A stretch of DNA of 64,000 nt from Haemonchus contortus. Taxonomy: Eukaryota > Nematoda > Chromadorea > Rhabditida > Trichostrongylidae. Below are positions 24,401 through 34,819 of the stretch, piece by piece. Both the position numbers and the translations under genes were made by a program. Position 1 is the stretch's first letter, and each line of letters begins with the position of its first letter. Below the pieces are notes generated by a model. It was given only the letters and a program-made list of their open reading frames with translations. It searched no databases and was not told the DNA's origin. Where the stretch lies: positions 25,233,254 to 25,297,253 of the forward strand of contig LS997562.1 in assembly GCA_000469685.2 (NCBI GenBank), in the 5' to 3' direction.

Positions 24401-24629
24401 CTCTTTTCCAAATATTGTCACTCGGAAAGTAGCGTGGAATTTAATATCGTGTAGAACTACTGTCTTCCATAAAGTAATTATAATCCAAACAACATTTATT
24501 GGTTGAAACCTCGGTTGCCTGCCGCAAATCTCGCTGTTCCGGTCGGCGAGGAGTAATTATTGTCTCGTAGGATATTGTTCCTGATGAATTGGAGTAGTTA
24601 GACAGTAGATCAGGGTAGTATTCAGACAC
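21424..24629 (-). CDS. Putative multi-exon gene, product unknown
   Basis: Three segments have coding composition and splice borders. Exon A, 24510-24629, is 40 codons: VSEYYPDLLSNYSNSSG, then ITPRRPEQRDLRQATE, donor GAG|GTTTCA. Exon B, 24281-24387, starts at acceptor TTTCTGCAG: TIPTQHPYYLREVELLPPP, then EIVEWDLIKRIN, donor AG|GTAAGC. Exon C, 21424-21693, starts at acceptor ATTTGCAG and ends in a stop: CPTELIRSPTTPLVTMEALE, KRRVQVRALSKTSN, PTHIPAFGFWKDN. A to B joins in phase. B ends with two extra bases while C starts in phase zero, so at least one exon between them is missing from this reading. Upstream exons are also missing. I do not recognise a domain. The large intron contains a foldback element and a SINE. 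Confidence 0.45.
22057..22318. mobile_element. 262-bp foldback (MITE-like) element with 5-bp target duplication
   Basis: The ends GCTGCTTTCATAGTCCGC and GCGGACTATGAAAGCAGC are exact inverted repeats. Complementarity continues inwards (CGTGCCACGAGGAAGTGCTA against TAGCACTGCCTCGTGGCGCG). It includes GGTCGGTC/GACCGACC and an inner pair AGACAAGATCAAAAATCA / TGGTTTTTGATCTTGTTC, so almost the whole element can fold into one hairpin. CATTG is repeated directly outside both ends (22,052-22,056 and 22,319-22,323). No protein is encoded. The element lies in an intron of the putative - strand gene. Confidence 0.85.
22324..23392. other. No feature recognised
   Basis: This is an intron-like stretch of the putative - strand gene. 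A 70-codon frame on - (22,871-23,083) has no recognisable motif. The missing exon between exons B and C could be here, but I could not identify it. Confidence 0.35.
23393..23694 (-). repeat. tRNA-derived SINE, copy 5 (best preserved)
   Basis: Read on the - strand, the head is GGGCGGAGGTGGTGTAGTGG, with an A box at 23,683-23,668. A near-perfect B box (GGGTTCGAAT, 23,640-23,631) follows. The body includes CAGTTGGTACCAGTCTCG and GAGGATAAAAGCACTGAC, and the 3' tail reads TTAACGTCAAAAACTTTAAC. The intact pol III promoter boxes identify the class. It sits in an intron of the putative - strand gene. Confidence 0.9.
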
Positions 24630-25124
24630 CTAAACGTAGCAATCTTAATGTTAGGACTCTCCGCTAACCATCAAATTTTTAACAGTTTTATCTTCCATTA
24701 TGAACAAAAAACTTAAAAGTGGATATGCCTCAAGAAACTAACTGGGCACCTAAGGTTTTCGACCGGCGACAGTGAGACCGTCGATCCCTATGGAACGTGT
24801 CAGTGTGGACCACCCCGACTCTTCTTACAGAGCAGATCAATCCTTTTCTTCTCCCTAGCTTCAATTACCCACCGCTGGAATGCAATACTGGCTTCGAATG
24901 CACCGAGATAAAAGCATGTGCCCATACGTTCCAGCGCATTTTAGCGATGCAGAGGCTGTTTTCATGTCTACCCTGAAGGTCCAGTATAATCCAACCCCAT
25001 GAGGCGATCTCATCCTATGATAAAAGGCGAACTGATTCAGCAGCCGTCCATCGCTTCCAAAATCAGTCCCTGTCGCCAACCATCCCAATGAAGCTCATAT
25101 CATCCATCAAAGTTCCTTACTCTA

Positions 25125-26388
25125 CAGGGTGGGCCAAAATTATGATTACACAGACATCACATCGCAGAAAACGAATAGAAAGCTAATAGAGCAAACCAAT
25201 TTCATTAAAGTGCTTATCACTAATTTCTTATCAAAACTGTACATTAACACTGGGATCTGTTGCTTTCTGCTTTCGCCCAACCCCAGAGACGACGATGGAC
25301 GGCATTGACGGTGGCACGCAGCTAGGGTCATCGAGTTGGTCCCGGCTTTTTGCTAAGCATTTTCGAGATCATTTCTTATCTTGTTTGGACTGAAAGATGC
25401 TTTCATCTCAGAGGCTGACCACATGTAGACATTCATAGGATTTAGGTCAGGGCTCCAGAGTGGTCACTGATCGAAGGTTACGAAGTCAAGAAACCCCTTT
25501 TACGAAATTTCTAGGCAATTTTTGTTCTGCGGTCTAGAGCTTCATCTTGACAATATGACCGGTTCGAATCACCAAAGTGTCCTATTGCGTACGAATAGAT
25601 CAAACAGGCCTCCTAACCAACTTTCACTCCATAATTTACAAGAATAATCGGTGTCTTTGCCTCGGCGGTGACGCTCGCACAGGCCATCACAGAAAGTTAG
25701 TGAGCCAGACGCTGTATCACTTTCATTCATTTAAGCTTTATACAAATCTTATCGCTCTACTTATTGACCGCCTATTTCACTGGGAATATCTTTTCGTCGG
25801 TGAACAGGAATTCCATACGACAATTTTTTCGGATGCGACAGGCAGCTTTTGTTAGCCAACCTTTCTCTTCTCTTTAACCTGCTCACTGGGGAGATCACTT
25901 TCTGATCGTATAAGGGTCTTGTTGTGCAGGTGATGCTTCACGATTTCACGCAGAAAATTTCGTGAGGTATCCATTCATTTAGCCTTTTTGGACTCAGAAT
26001 GAATTCTGCTGCTACGTAGACCTTTGCCCTGCTTCCTTAAAACTTCCCCTAATTATAACAACAGATCTCCTTGGTTTACCACTCCTATCTGCAATTGTTC
26101 CCAACTCTCGAGAGCGTCTTATGGTCTAATGCACCACCTGCCTTGTTACGCTAGTTCGTCTGTAGATGCACCGTGCCAAAAGTGCTTGTAAATGCAAAGC
26201 AACATTTGATTCACGGACTAGTTACGCTTATACTGCGTTCAAAATCTGCCAGAGGTTTAGTATCGTTAGAAAGGTAATAACGTAAGCTACTTTGTAGAAT
26301 GGAAGAAATTCAATGAATTGTTATGAACTCAGAAAAAATTTGCTATGAACGTCAGCGCGCGCTGTAATCATAATTTTGACCCACCCTG
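25125..26388 (-). mobile_element. Tc1/mariner-superfamily transposon relic with 26-bp terminal repeats
   Basis: CAGGGTGGGCCAAAATTATG at 25,125 and its complement (ending 26,388) form terminal inverted repeats that match at 26 of 27 positions. A TA lies outside each end (25,123-25,124 and 26,389-26,390). On the - strand, broken frames give MEFLFTDEKIFPVK (about 25,820), CQDEALDRRTKI (about 25,540) and PLWSPDLNPMNVYMW (about 25,470). These correspond to the first, second and third catalytic blocks of a Tc1/maT-like DDE transposase. Frameshifts and stops interrupt the ORF. The length, 1,264 bp, is normal for the class. Confidence 0.85.
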
Positions 26389-26390
26389 TA

Positions 26391-26475
26391 TATAAAGCGC
26401 TCCCGTCTGTCTGCCGGTCTGTACATCTGTCTGTCTGTCTGTTTGCACGGAAACTGGTGGGTGGGGGGGGGGGTT
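26391..26475. repeat. CTGT microsatellite and poly-G tract
   Basis: TATAAAGCGCTCCC is followed by CTGT repeats (about 26,402-26,443) and an 11-base G run (26,463-26,473). This is the reverse-complement arrangement of the 15,226-15,290 repeat. The Tc1-like relic appears to have inserted into its TATATA segment. Confidence 0.55.
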
Positions 26476-26693
26476 TGCAAAAAACTTGCTCATGGTGGGT
26501 GACAAGGCCGGACTCCCACAGAGGGCGGGATTTGCGCGAATAAAATACTGGAGCGAGAAAATCATAACTCCTGTTCCCTGGAACCGAGAGCGTTAAAATT
26601 TGGTAAGAGTACAGAAGGCAGGATGGGAACACCTATGGTAAGCTGACAAGAGCTGATTAATGGCCCCAGAAGGCAAAACCCAACTGCGAAATA

Positions 26694-27937
26694 TTAGGTT
26701 GTCGGAAAAGTATTTGCGCATTTTGGTTCCCATGTTGTGAAATCTTTGGGGATTGCTCTAGAGCCTTCACTGCGGAATATGTGTAAGTGCAGGTCAATGC
26801 GCTCTCCACACCATATCTGCCGTAGCATTTCTCAACGGTTATGGCTGCAAGAATCGCTCTCGACTCAAAGCTAGTCAGACTATCTTTTCTTCATAAGTTG
26901 TGAAAAAAACGTTAATCCAAATTGAGCGACAGGGGGAATAGGCGATGCGATAGGACCATTCATTGTCTCTAATAGCACATCAAGAAGTTGGTACAAGAAG
27001 TTCAAAAATGGCCACTTTGACTGGACCGAAGAACCACGATTTAGGAGACTAGCTGAGCTTAATGATGACTATCTCCTGAAGCTGGTTGAAAAAGATTCTA
27101 AGTTTAGTACCCATCAGCTGAAACAGGAGCTCATAGCCATCACGACACAACAGCTGTCCATTTGCATCGCCTTGGAAAGTCATGGAGATTCAGAGATATG
27201 GATACGTTTTGATCTGGGTGGTCACGACCTCCAAATGAAGAGGGATTCATGCCTGAACTTGATGACTTTCCGACGCACCTTCGCATGGCTGGAAGACTTA
27301 ATCACTGGCGACGAGATGTGTGTTCCCTACTTAAGCCACACGAGGAAGCGCCAGTGGCTTAGCTGCGTAGAGCATGGAATCCCGACCTCCAATCCCGAAC
27401 TCCTACCTCAGAAGGCAATGCCAAGCGTTTGTAGCCATTCAACAGGATCGTTCACTGGGACTTTCTACCACCAAACTCCGCTGTCAGCACTGAAGCCCAG
27501 TGTGCTCTGTGGACCGGATTGCTGCAGCTCTAAGAGAGAAACTCGGGAAAGTCTATTTTCTCCACGACAGTGCTCGCCCACACTTTTCGAAGGAGACCCA
27601 GAAGAAGCTTCAAAGCCCGAGATGGCATGTTATGGCCCACCCACCGTATTCACTAGACCTAACTCCAACGAATTATCATCTGCTCCTGTCGCTGTCGGAC
27701 CATCCGAAAAATAAGAAGTTCGATTATGTGAATCAACTCGAAACGTACATTGACGAGTTTCCCTCTTCGAAACCTCAGGAATTCTACGCAAGCAGGAACC
27801 ACAAGTTGCCTGGTGAATGGCAATACCTTGTCGATAATTATGGTGCATATATTTGTTAATTGTTAGTTATTGTGAAGGAAAAAAAAATAAATTCAAAAAA
27901 AATTGCAAAAGGCGCAAATACTTTTCCGACAACCTAA
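26694..27937 (+). mobile_element. Mariner transposon relic 3 with perfect terminal repeats
   Basis: The element is 1,244 bp. TTAGGTTGTCGGAAAAGTAT at the left and its exact complement at the right form a perfect 26-bp inverted repeat. TA lies immediately outside both ends (26,692-26,693 and 27,938-27,939). The terminal sequence resembles the irritans/Hsmar1 type (TTAGGTTG..G.AAAAGTA.TTGCG). The + strand encodes a decayed D,D34D transposase in more than one frame: SWYKKFKNGHFDW, then LITGDEM (27,297-27,320), then HDSARPHFSKETQKKL (about 27,560) and SLDLTPTNYH. The third catalytic position, 35 residues after the second Asp, is Asn instead of Asp. The 3' untranslated part is A-rich. The clean ends contrast with the broken ORF, so it was probably mobilised in trans or inserted relatively late before decay. 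Confidence 0.93.
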
Positions 27938-27939
27938 TA

Positions 27940-29635
27940 GATCCCCTCTGAAGAAACCAGCTCGGTGTAAAGATCTGTAGTTTTGGTTCTTTAGTATGTT
28001 TCATTCGATAAGGCGGGATGGTAAAGTAGTGTGAAATAGATCTCCGCCGAAGAAACCAGTGTGACAAAAAGTTAGTGGTAAGTGCAGTGATAGGGACTGG
28101 TTGAAGCCTTTTTGTTAAGAATAGATGGAAGCTTAGTTCATTCATTGCTGTTATATTATGACCGCTACCCACCAAGGTTTGTGAGTCAATGAGGAATCAC
28201 GGTTTCTCTTTGCTTTTATATTATTTGCCACAAAACTCATCCAACCGCTAATAATTAAAGAGCCTCTACAAATGATATATACTTAGAGAAAAAGTTCCAT
28301 TGATAACATCCACCTACTCTTGCAGTCTGCTTTTCCTTGATGTATAAAGAGCCACTAGGCATTTTTTTTAAGAGAATTTGCTCATGAAAATGGTGAGCAC
28401 ATCCCGTTGGTAGTAGCGATAGAAGGAGCTCTTTTTACTTTCTTACGGAGTAAAGTTCTGTGTGAGCCAATCATTAAAGTAACTTCTGTGTCGAGCTTTG
28501 CTTTTGACTACATAATCGCAGCACTGCATATCCAGATCAATCAATTGATTAATAAATATCATGCGCACTCTAGCGTGCATAGCCCATACTTTTAATCGAA
28601 GGGCATTGAGATTCCTTTCACTCTTCCTCTTTCGAAATCCTTATCAGTTCCTACAGGTTGTTTTCATGCTCTAATACCTACCATGAATGCTTCCGTTCCT
28701 TCGAAACACTTCTCAGTAATTCAAACGCTATATTTTCAAGGAGACAAGAGATATGAATTCTCGCGCATACACACAGACACATACGCCTACACACAACACA
28801 TACACACACATATAACTTGGATTATCGAATCGCCGATGATTACGCAAGACGGACAATCTTCAACACAAGCCAACCAAACTTACATATTCCCTACGGGCGC
28901 TTATTATCTTCCCTTCCTCTGCCATGTTTTAAGATGATTCTTTCCTGTTGCGATGTCTGTACTAAATAAGTATTCGATAAATGTTTGTAGAAAATACGAA
29001 GTGGTGGAATTAAGGTGGATGTTCCACCATCAAAAGCCTGTTCGGCGCAGAAGTTATGGAAGCCTGTAAAACAGACACCCAGGTTTCAAGAAATGCGAGT
29101 ATGGAATTTGGAGAAATCATTGTCGAAGAAGAGAGAATCATGAATGAGAATGATCATAGATGAGATGATCTTACTCAAAAAATTATTGCTCCACTGGATT
29201 GTGAGCACCGGTACGGCTTTACCACCGTGTAACTGGGAGGCCAGAACCGCCTAAAGAGCAGCTTGAATGAACCTCCGCCTCTTCACCGTGAAATTTTATC
29301 TAGTGACTTATATCAGTCCAGACTTATCGTTATTATTTTCTGTCATCTGATGAGCATAGCTCCGGTATATCCCTGACACTAAGATGTGTATGGTCTGTTC
29401 TTTATCACTGGCTGAACATTTTTTCGGTCTGTCTATCTGCCCAGTGTGTGCAAGATAACTATCAAAGGCTTACTGCGCGCACGCATAAAACCCTGTTGAT
29501 TCTAGTCCAGCGCACTGTACCGAAAGTTGATTATTGATGACTCTGCTATGCTTCAAGCATTAACGAAGTAGTGCAGCCTCCCTGTGGTGCACAACGAGAA
29601 AATGGATTGCAGTTACAGAAAAGAATCAGAGCTCG
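27940..29635. other. No gene; AC-rich microsatellite at 28,766-28,814
   Basis: A CACACA/CATACA tract lies at 28,766-28,814. The string GAAGAAACCAG after AGATC is repeated at 27,940 and 28,039. Only short frames are otherwise present, and no exon with splice borders was recognised. Confidence 0.4.
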
Positions 29636-29639
29636 TAAA

Positions 29640-30900
29640 GGTATCAGGGTACAGAAAAAAACTGAACTCGTCACGAATTTTTTCATAACAGAAGGCCTCA
29701 ATACACAACCGGGTTATGTGGGGTTCGGCAAGATTGTAGGGAGTGGTATCACCTGTATTACCTATCGTCCCGTTGATCATCGATTTCGTCGACTGGGCAC
29801 CAATAACGTCTCCATTCGTCCCTGTCACGAGACAGAGTAGTCCAGTGAATCGTCCTCGCCCCAGAACCCAAGGATTCGCATTCCTTTCGCTGAGAGCTTT
29901 CGTGAAGAAATTTAACCATCGCGTTAGTGCCCATCGTGGTGTTCGCTTGACGTTCCAAGTTATCCAGTCAGTCACCGCTATGGTCCAACGGTCATATCGT
30001 GTCCGGCCCACCAGATCTTCAATAATCAACGGCATCCCTGATCTCCGTTCGATGACGGGGCTCGGAATTCCGGACTTCCTTCTGCACTCGCGTGCATGGG
30101 GGGACTCCGATCATCGCCCTTTCCAAGCACGTTTAGTAACACTGACAGAATGCTAGTCTTGCTTTCGTAGAGTCCAAGACATCGAAGCCTACGTCAAAGC
30201 AGGAAGGACTGCAGTGTCGGAAATGCGAGCGAGTAAGACGTTCTTTGACTTCTTCATTACTCTCTCAATACTTTTAAATGCTTTCCTCGAGGCTTGTTCC
30301 CTTCTGTTTAACTCCGGAGCTTCACCATGTTGACTTCCCGACCTAGATACACATAGATGGAGCATTCAGAGACGTTTGTTCCGCTTAGCTTAAAGGGGGC
30401 ATCAGGTACTAATCCGTTCCTCATGAACATCGCCTTCGTTGAATTAATCAAGCTGATCTTCCCATAAGCTCTATCAGACTAGGCCAGCATTCGTTTTCTG
30501 CTCGATGTTCGATGTTATGAGCACGATGCCGTCTGCAGAGCGAAGATGATGTAAACAACGGCCGTCAACCTTCCACTCCCTGGCCTTCCCACTCCAAGTG
30601 ATGCATGATATTCTCGAGAGCGGCAGTTTGGGGAAAAGTTTGGGCGAAATGGTATAGCTCGTCGGACATCCCTCTCACGTTGATAATGATTCCTTGAAGA
30701 ATGGCGAAATCCTGGTCTGAAGCTGTCGTAAAGCTCACGAAGTATCCTCACGTATTGAGTAGGAACGCCCTTTGCTAGGGCTTCGATTACTGCTTCGTTT
30801 TGACGGTATCAAAGTCCTTCTTCAAATCAATGATTGTGGGACATGAGACAGAGCATTCCGAACTCTCGCGGTACTAGGGCAGTGGTGATAGGAATAACAG
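29640..30900 (-). mobile_element. RTE-type non-LTR retrotransposon relic (RT domain to 3' end)
   Basis: Reading the - strand from 30,840 downwards gives an ordered but frameshifted reverse transcriptase. It begins DLKKDFDTV and EALAKGVPTQYVRILRELYD, then ENIMHHLEWEGQG and LHHLRSADGIVLITS (30,548-30,505). Next come RREQASRKAFKSIERVMKKS and ISDTAVLPALT, and finally DRWTIAVTDWITWNVKRTP (about 29,980). The catalytic FADD motif reads SADG, so the second metal-binding Asp is lost. Several stops occur. The same C-terminal block is seen at 20,385 and its tail at 5,255. Confidence 0.85.
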
Positions 30901-32343
30901 GTGATAAGGGCTAACAAGTGATAAAAACATGATAGTATGAGGGTCATACCGTTTTCGTGTTCTGCTGAAGCTCTCTACCTCTCTCATATAGAAATGTAGG
31001 GTTGAGGCGGATGCCCAGGCATAGGTAATGGACAGTGATGGAGGCTAGTAAATGACGTTTCAAAGTAAAGGCCATGAAGTTTGGTTGGGCCTTACTCTCG
31101 AAGATAACCAGAGCAACTGCATCGAAGACTATGGGAACTCCTTCGAGGAGGTGCTCTCTAAAGCTGGGAAGAATGGTTGAAGCTCGATGAAAAGAGTTTG
31201 GAAGCAGTTGTCACGAAATTTCTAAAAACCTCTGCTCAAATGTTGAGGGCGCATGGTTCTGGCACATGGTGATACTGAAAAATGGTAAAGGATGAGTATT
31301 CATGGCCATAACTGCGAAGAAGTGATGAAATTGATGGGGAGGATGAAAGTCAGATGATGTCGGTGCGTTTTTTCACCGACATGAGCAACAACGAAAACTG
31401 TTCCTCTTCCAACGACTTTGAATTACAATGATGCCCGCTCATTTTTATATATAAAGAACAATTAATGATGTCTGTTTTATCGCCGATCACATTTTTACGA
31501 ATAATACGGGATTGACCCATCATGCTTACGACTTTGAATAAGATTACTTTTTCTTTCTCGGATCGCAGCACCTTGTGCGTCAACAAAGGGTATATGCCCT
31601 TTGTGATATACCCTTTGATGACTTTCTATCAATCTCGGCAAAAGTGTACTTTATCCCATGTGTCTGTAGAGCAAGAAGCAACGCTACGCCGCGTTTTGGA
31701 TCGCATCTAGAAATATAGAGGAGTCTCCGCGTGTTGCGTGCGCGGCTTACGGAGACGGGAATTCAGTGCGGGGCGGCTCCTGCAGTAACCTCCTGGCTTC
31801 TACATCACCCAACCGCCAGTCCTTGCCCAAGACCCCTTTTCGATGTGTCGCGTATGTGACGGGTCAGAATTTGCGTGGTAATATGGGCTATTCCGTGCCG
31901 CTTACGATTAAAGAGCCGAGAAAATGAAGTAAAATACTGAATTTTCGTTTCTGTGCACGGCTCTCTTCTGACATGTTCTGACATAATCCCAAAAGTTTAA
32001 AACATGATACCTACTGTTGTTGTAAAGAAAATCTGTTTCTGGTACATGTTACTGCTTTACTCAACTGCTGAAATCTTGCAAAAAACTTCACACGACGATT
32101 TAGAAATACCCTTTTACTGCATCGGGGTAAAAAGAATAGAATGACTAACTAATCCTCTACCAGAAGGACACTCGACTGCTGAAGAAGTCTATAAAAGGAA
32201 AGCCTTAACAACATTGACAAACTCCCAAGAGTCAACCTCATCACACCATCAACAATACATCAAGGTATAATAGCTAGACGCTCAGTATAGTGTTACATAT
32301 GTATTATTGAAGCAAACGATATTGTTATAAGTTCAACCGAGGA
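30901..32343. other. No supported gene; small hairpin at 31,583-31,617
   Basis: CAAAGGGTATATGCCCTTTG and the following ATATACCCTTTG can form a short hairpin. A TATAAAAG sequence (about 32,190), preceding a run of short CA-rich sequence, could be a promoter or the remains of an LTR; nothing downstream settles it. Confidence 0.3.
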
Positions 32344-32865
32344 GTGTCACCCAGAATATATCGTCGAGGAGTACTTTTCAGTTGGCTAAGAATTGCGCCC
32401 GCGAACGCAGAAGGGTTCCTTCTAGATGCGGTCCGTGTTTTGCAGCACAGGAAGGGTTCCCGCTGGCTGTTCGCACACCGCCTGCCACAACGGCTTTGCT
32501 GTCGTACTCGTCGATCTTGTGTAGTACTCGTCCTGATCCTGCGTCCTGGCAGCACTACCGTTCGCAATGCTCTCACGCGTCTATGTGCGGCGCTGATGGT
32601 TATTACCCTTGCGAACTTGGCTACACTCTATGAACCCAGCAATACTATGTACCGTACGGTGCGTAGGAACGTAGCTCACTACTGGTCCGTGAGTATTTGC
32701 GCCCTCGAGATCCTGTGCATCTTCTTACTCCTGACGACTCCTCGGCGTAATCTTGCACAGGATGAGAGTTTCCCTGTCGACGGTTCCGCAGCATTCATTG
32801 ATCCACCTCTTCATGCCTCGGAAAGCTGCTGGCCGGCGGTAGGGAATAGGTATCATAGCCCCTGA
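32344..32865 (+). other. Unrecognised 173-codon open frame in a GC-rich block
   Basis: The frame begins MSPRIYRRGVLF and ends at 32,865. A second overlapping + frame (32,382-32,633) is Cys-rich (RCGPCF, CSTRPDP, QCSHASMCGADG). A - strand frame is also open, which suggests that the local GC content rather than selection keeps the frames open. No domain, signal peptide or splice structure was recognised. Treat as hypothetical at best. Confidence 0.2.
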
Positions 32866-33260
32866 GACGACAATCCAACTTTGTGACGAAACGTGATGAG
32901 GTGAACGATGGGGGAGGACAAACGAAGACGAACATTCGAGCGATGAATGACAAAGCAAAAGTGATGGCACTGTGAATATACTCTACGCGACGGGGCTAGA
33001 GACACCGTGGCAATTCGACGCACAACTGGCTTGTGTTTGTGTGTGCGCGTCGTTGGCTAAGTGGCTAGTGCGATGACGACCCTGCTGTAAAATAGTCGTA
33101 GGCGCTACGATCTTTGGAAAGCTCTTGAGAACTACAATAGGGGATTTCGTCAAAACATGAGTCGGTCAAGTCGATTTGCTATCAGTCTCAGAGACTCAGC
33201 TGAGGACATGGAAAATAGACTTTTATAATGATTTGTATCATCTGATATCACAATGTTGCA

Positions 33261-33497
33261 ATGTGCTTCCACTGCACTAAAGAGCTTATTGATAACCAGT
33301 CGGATTGCCCGGCTGTCGCTGAGAATCCTCCTTCTCATGTAATAGGGAAAAAGATTGGTATCAACGAAAAACATCACACATCAAAACCCTTATCTCTGCC
33401 GTCAGCCCGCCATCCAATCACCAAAGTGAGTAGTGCCCGATGCAGGAAATGTAGATGGAAATTCATGTATGATTGTACAACTAAGGGAAATTTATGA
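33261..33497 (+). CDS. Hypothetical small Cys-rich protein or exon
   Basis: The 78-codon frame begins MCFHCTKELIDNQSDC and ends RCRKCRWKFMYDCTTKGNL. The two groups CxxC-x11-C and CxxC-x7-C could bind metal, although no known zinc-finger family matches by eye. The codon mixture looks more coding-like than neighbouring frames. There is no obvious acceptor or promoter upstream and no flanking exon. Chance remains possible. Confidence 0.25.
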   Translation: MCFHCTKELIDNQSDCPAVAENPPSHVIGKKIGINEKHHTSKPLSLPSARHPITKVSSARCRKCRWKFMYDCTTKGNL

Positions 33498-34177
33498 CCA
33501 CCATCAGAAGAGTTTGAGTTTGGTCAATACTGTCACGGAAACAAAGCCAAAGATGGGATCAAGCCAATCGAGCTCAGATCGAAGAATCATTGATTGAGTA
33601 ATTACTCGAAGAAGACTATCATGTTGTTAGATTTTCGCACTGTTCACATTGAATAGATAATTTGTTTATGTTTATTGTGTGAAATGGTTGTAACCTTTTT
33701 ATATCAGGATCATAACCATCATAAATAAATGATACATATATTTAATTCTGTCAAATGCAGTGTACACAGAAGTTAGCAGAATCGACATTCACCCATAAAA
33801 TCTTCCTCAGGAAATCATGTTCTTTGGTCCATTCGCTCGACCACGAATCAGTAGATACCATTTGAATTCGACGAGATGCTCCTCTTCATTATATGGTAGA
33901 TCAGCAAAGTAAACTCGACGAAGACGACAGTTTGTAGGGACTGCAATAAGCACAGAAATTACGCGATCTTCAAAGTCCTACTCTCAAAAAATCCCTCCAT
34001 GCCGTAATGTTAATATTACCAAAAATACAAAGGCATCATTACTTCGACTCAAGGCAGCCAGTAATCACCTAAATCCAGAAGTTGTCTTCGTTATTTGTGC
34101 CATAAGCGCATTTCGTGAAATCAGCGAGGTTGAACAGAATTGACTCTCACAAGGTTGGCGATTTATGGACAAAACTT

Positions 34178-34253
34178 CGGTCCCGTACGGGAGTCGAACC
34201 CGTATTTGTCCTTTCCGGGGACCGTGCTCTTATCCCTTACACTACTGAGACCC
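34178..34253 (-). pseudogene. tRNA-like sequence with intact pol III boxes
   Basis: On the - strand, TAGTGTAAGGG matches the A-box consensus and GGGTTCGACTCCC matches the B box with a 5-bp T stem (ACGGG/CCCGT). The D stem GTGT/GCAC also pairs. The acceptor stem pairs only partly, and the anticodon stem (GGTCC/GGACA) has a mismatch with loop CCGGAAA. It looks like a decayed tRNA or tRNA-derived repeat, not a safe functional tRNA. Confidence 0.45.
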
Positions 34254-34421
34254 CGCTTGCCCTCGCCTTCTTGATGGCTTATATGCCATAGCTTATCAGC
34301 ACTCACACGTACAACGTGTTGAGCCGGTCGGCCAATATCAGCACAGAACCGTTAAATGTAAGCTTTACTAGTTATGAATTGTTTTGACTTGATGTTATAT
34401 TAACTGTTTTGAAATCCCTTT

Positions 34422-34755
34422 CAGTTGCAACATCTACTCTATTGACTTCTGATAAATGTCTGCAAAATGGGATTTGTTTCTCATTGATAGAAAAACACAG
34501 GTCCGCAGAGATTTGCACGCAAGGCGCAGGATTCAGAGTTCTGAGTGCTAACCACTATACCACGGAACCGACAACCACCGATCCTTTTCATTTGCAATAT
34601 TTACTCCATTCACTTCTGAAAGATGCCTGCAAAAGAGGAATCGTTAGAAAAATACAGGTCCCGGAGAGATTTGCACTCAAGGCGCAGGATTGAGTGTCCT
34701 GATACTTACCGCGGAACTTCGAATGGAGACCGATATATTTGTAAACAGCATTCAA
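34422..34755 (-). repeat. Tandem duplication (about 166-bp period) carrying tRNA-Gln-derived sequence
   Basis: Unit 1 starts TTCAGTTGCAACATCTACTC (34,422) and unit 2 starts TTCATTTGCAATATTTACTC (34,588). Both continue through ...TTCTGA(T/A)A.ATG.CTGCAAAA, AGAAAAA.ACAGGTC, GAGATTTGCAC.CAAGGCGC and AGGATT to a GGAAC tRNA 5' end (unit 2 tRNA-like part 34,656-34,717). The duplication post-dates the tRNA decay, because both copies share the altered T arm. Confidence 0.6.
34499..34569 (-). pseudogene. tRNA-Gln(CTG)-like pseudogene, unit 1 of a tandem pair
   Basis: On the - strand, GGTTCCGTGGTATAGTGGTT, followed by AGCACTCAGAACTCTGAATC, matches the 5' half of eukaryotic tRNA-Gln, with anticodon loop CTCTGAA (anticodon CTG). 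The T arm (TTGCG TGCAAAT CTCTG) and acceptor stem no longer pair properly. It is embedded in a unit of about 166 bp that is duplicated next to it. Confidence 0.6.
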
Positions 34756-34800
34756 TACACTACCGGTTAGTATGGGTCTCCATTCAAAGTTCCATGGTAA
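34706..34800. repeat. Imperfect inverted repeat, about 24-bp arms
   Basis: ACCGCGGAACTTCGAATGGA (from about 34,708) and TCCATTCAAAGTTCCATGGT (ending about 34,799) are complementary apart from three mismatches, with a loop of about 45 bases. The left arm is the 5' end of tRNA-like unit 2, so the hairpin joins a tRNA-derived end to its inverted copy. Confidence 0.5.
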
Positions 34801-34819
34801 ATAGACTACCCCTCCCTGG

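Noticed and set aside
34178..34253. Functional tRNA gene
   Set aside because: The promoter boxes and T stem are good, but the acceptor and anticodon stems have mismatches and neighbouring copies are clearly decayed.
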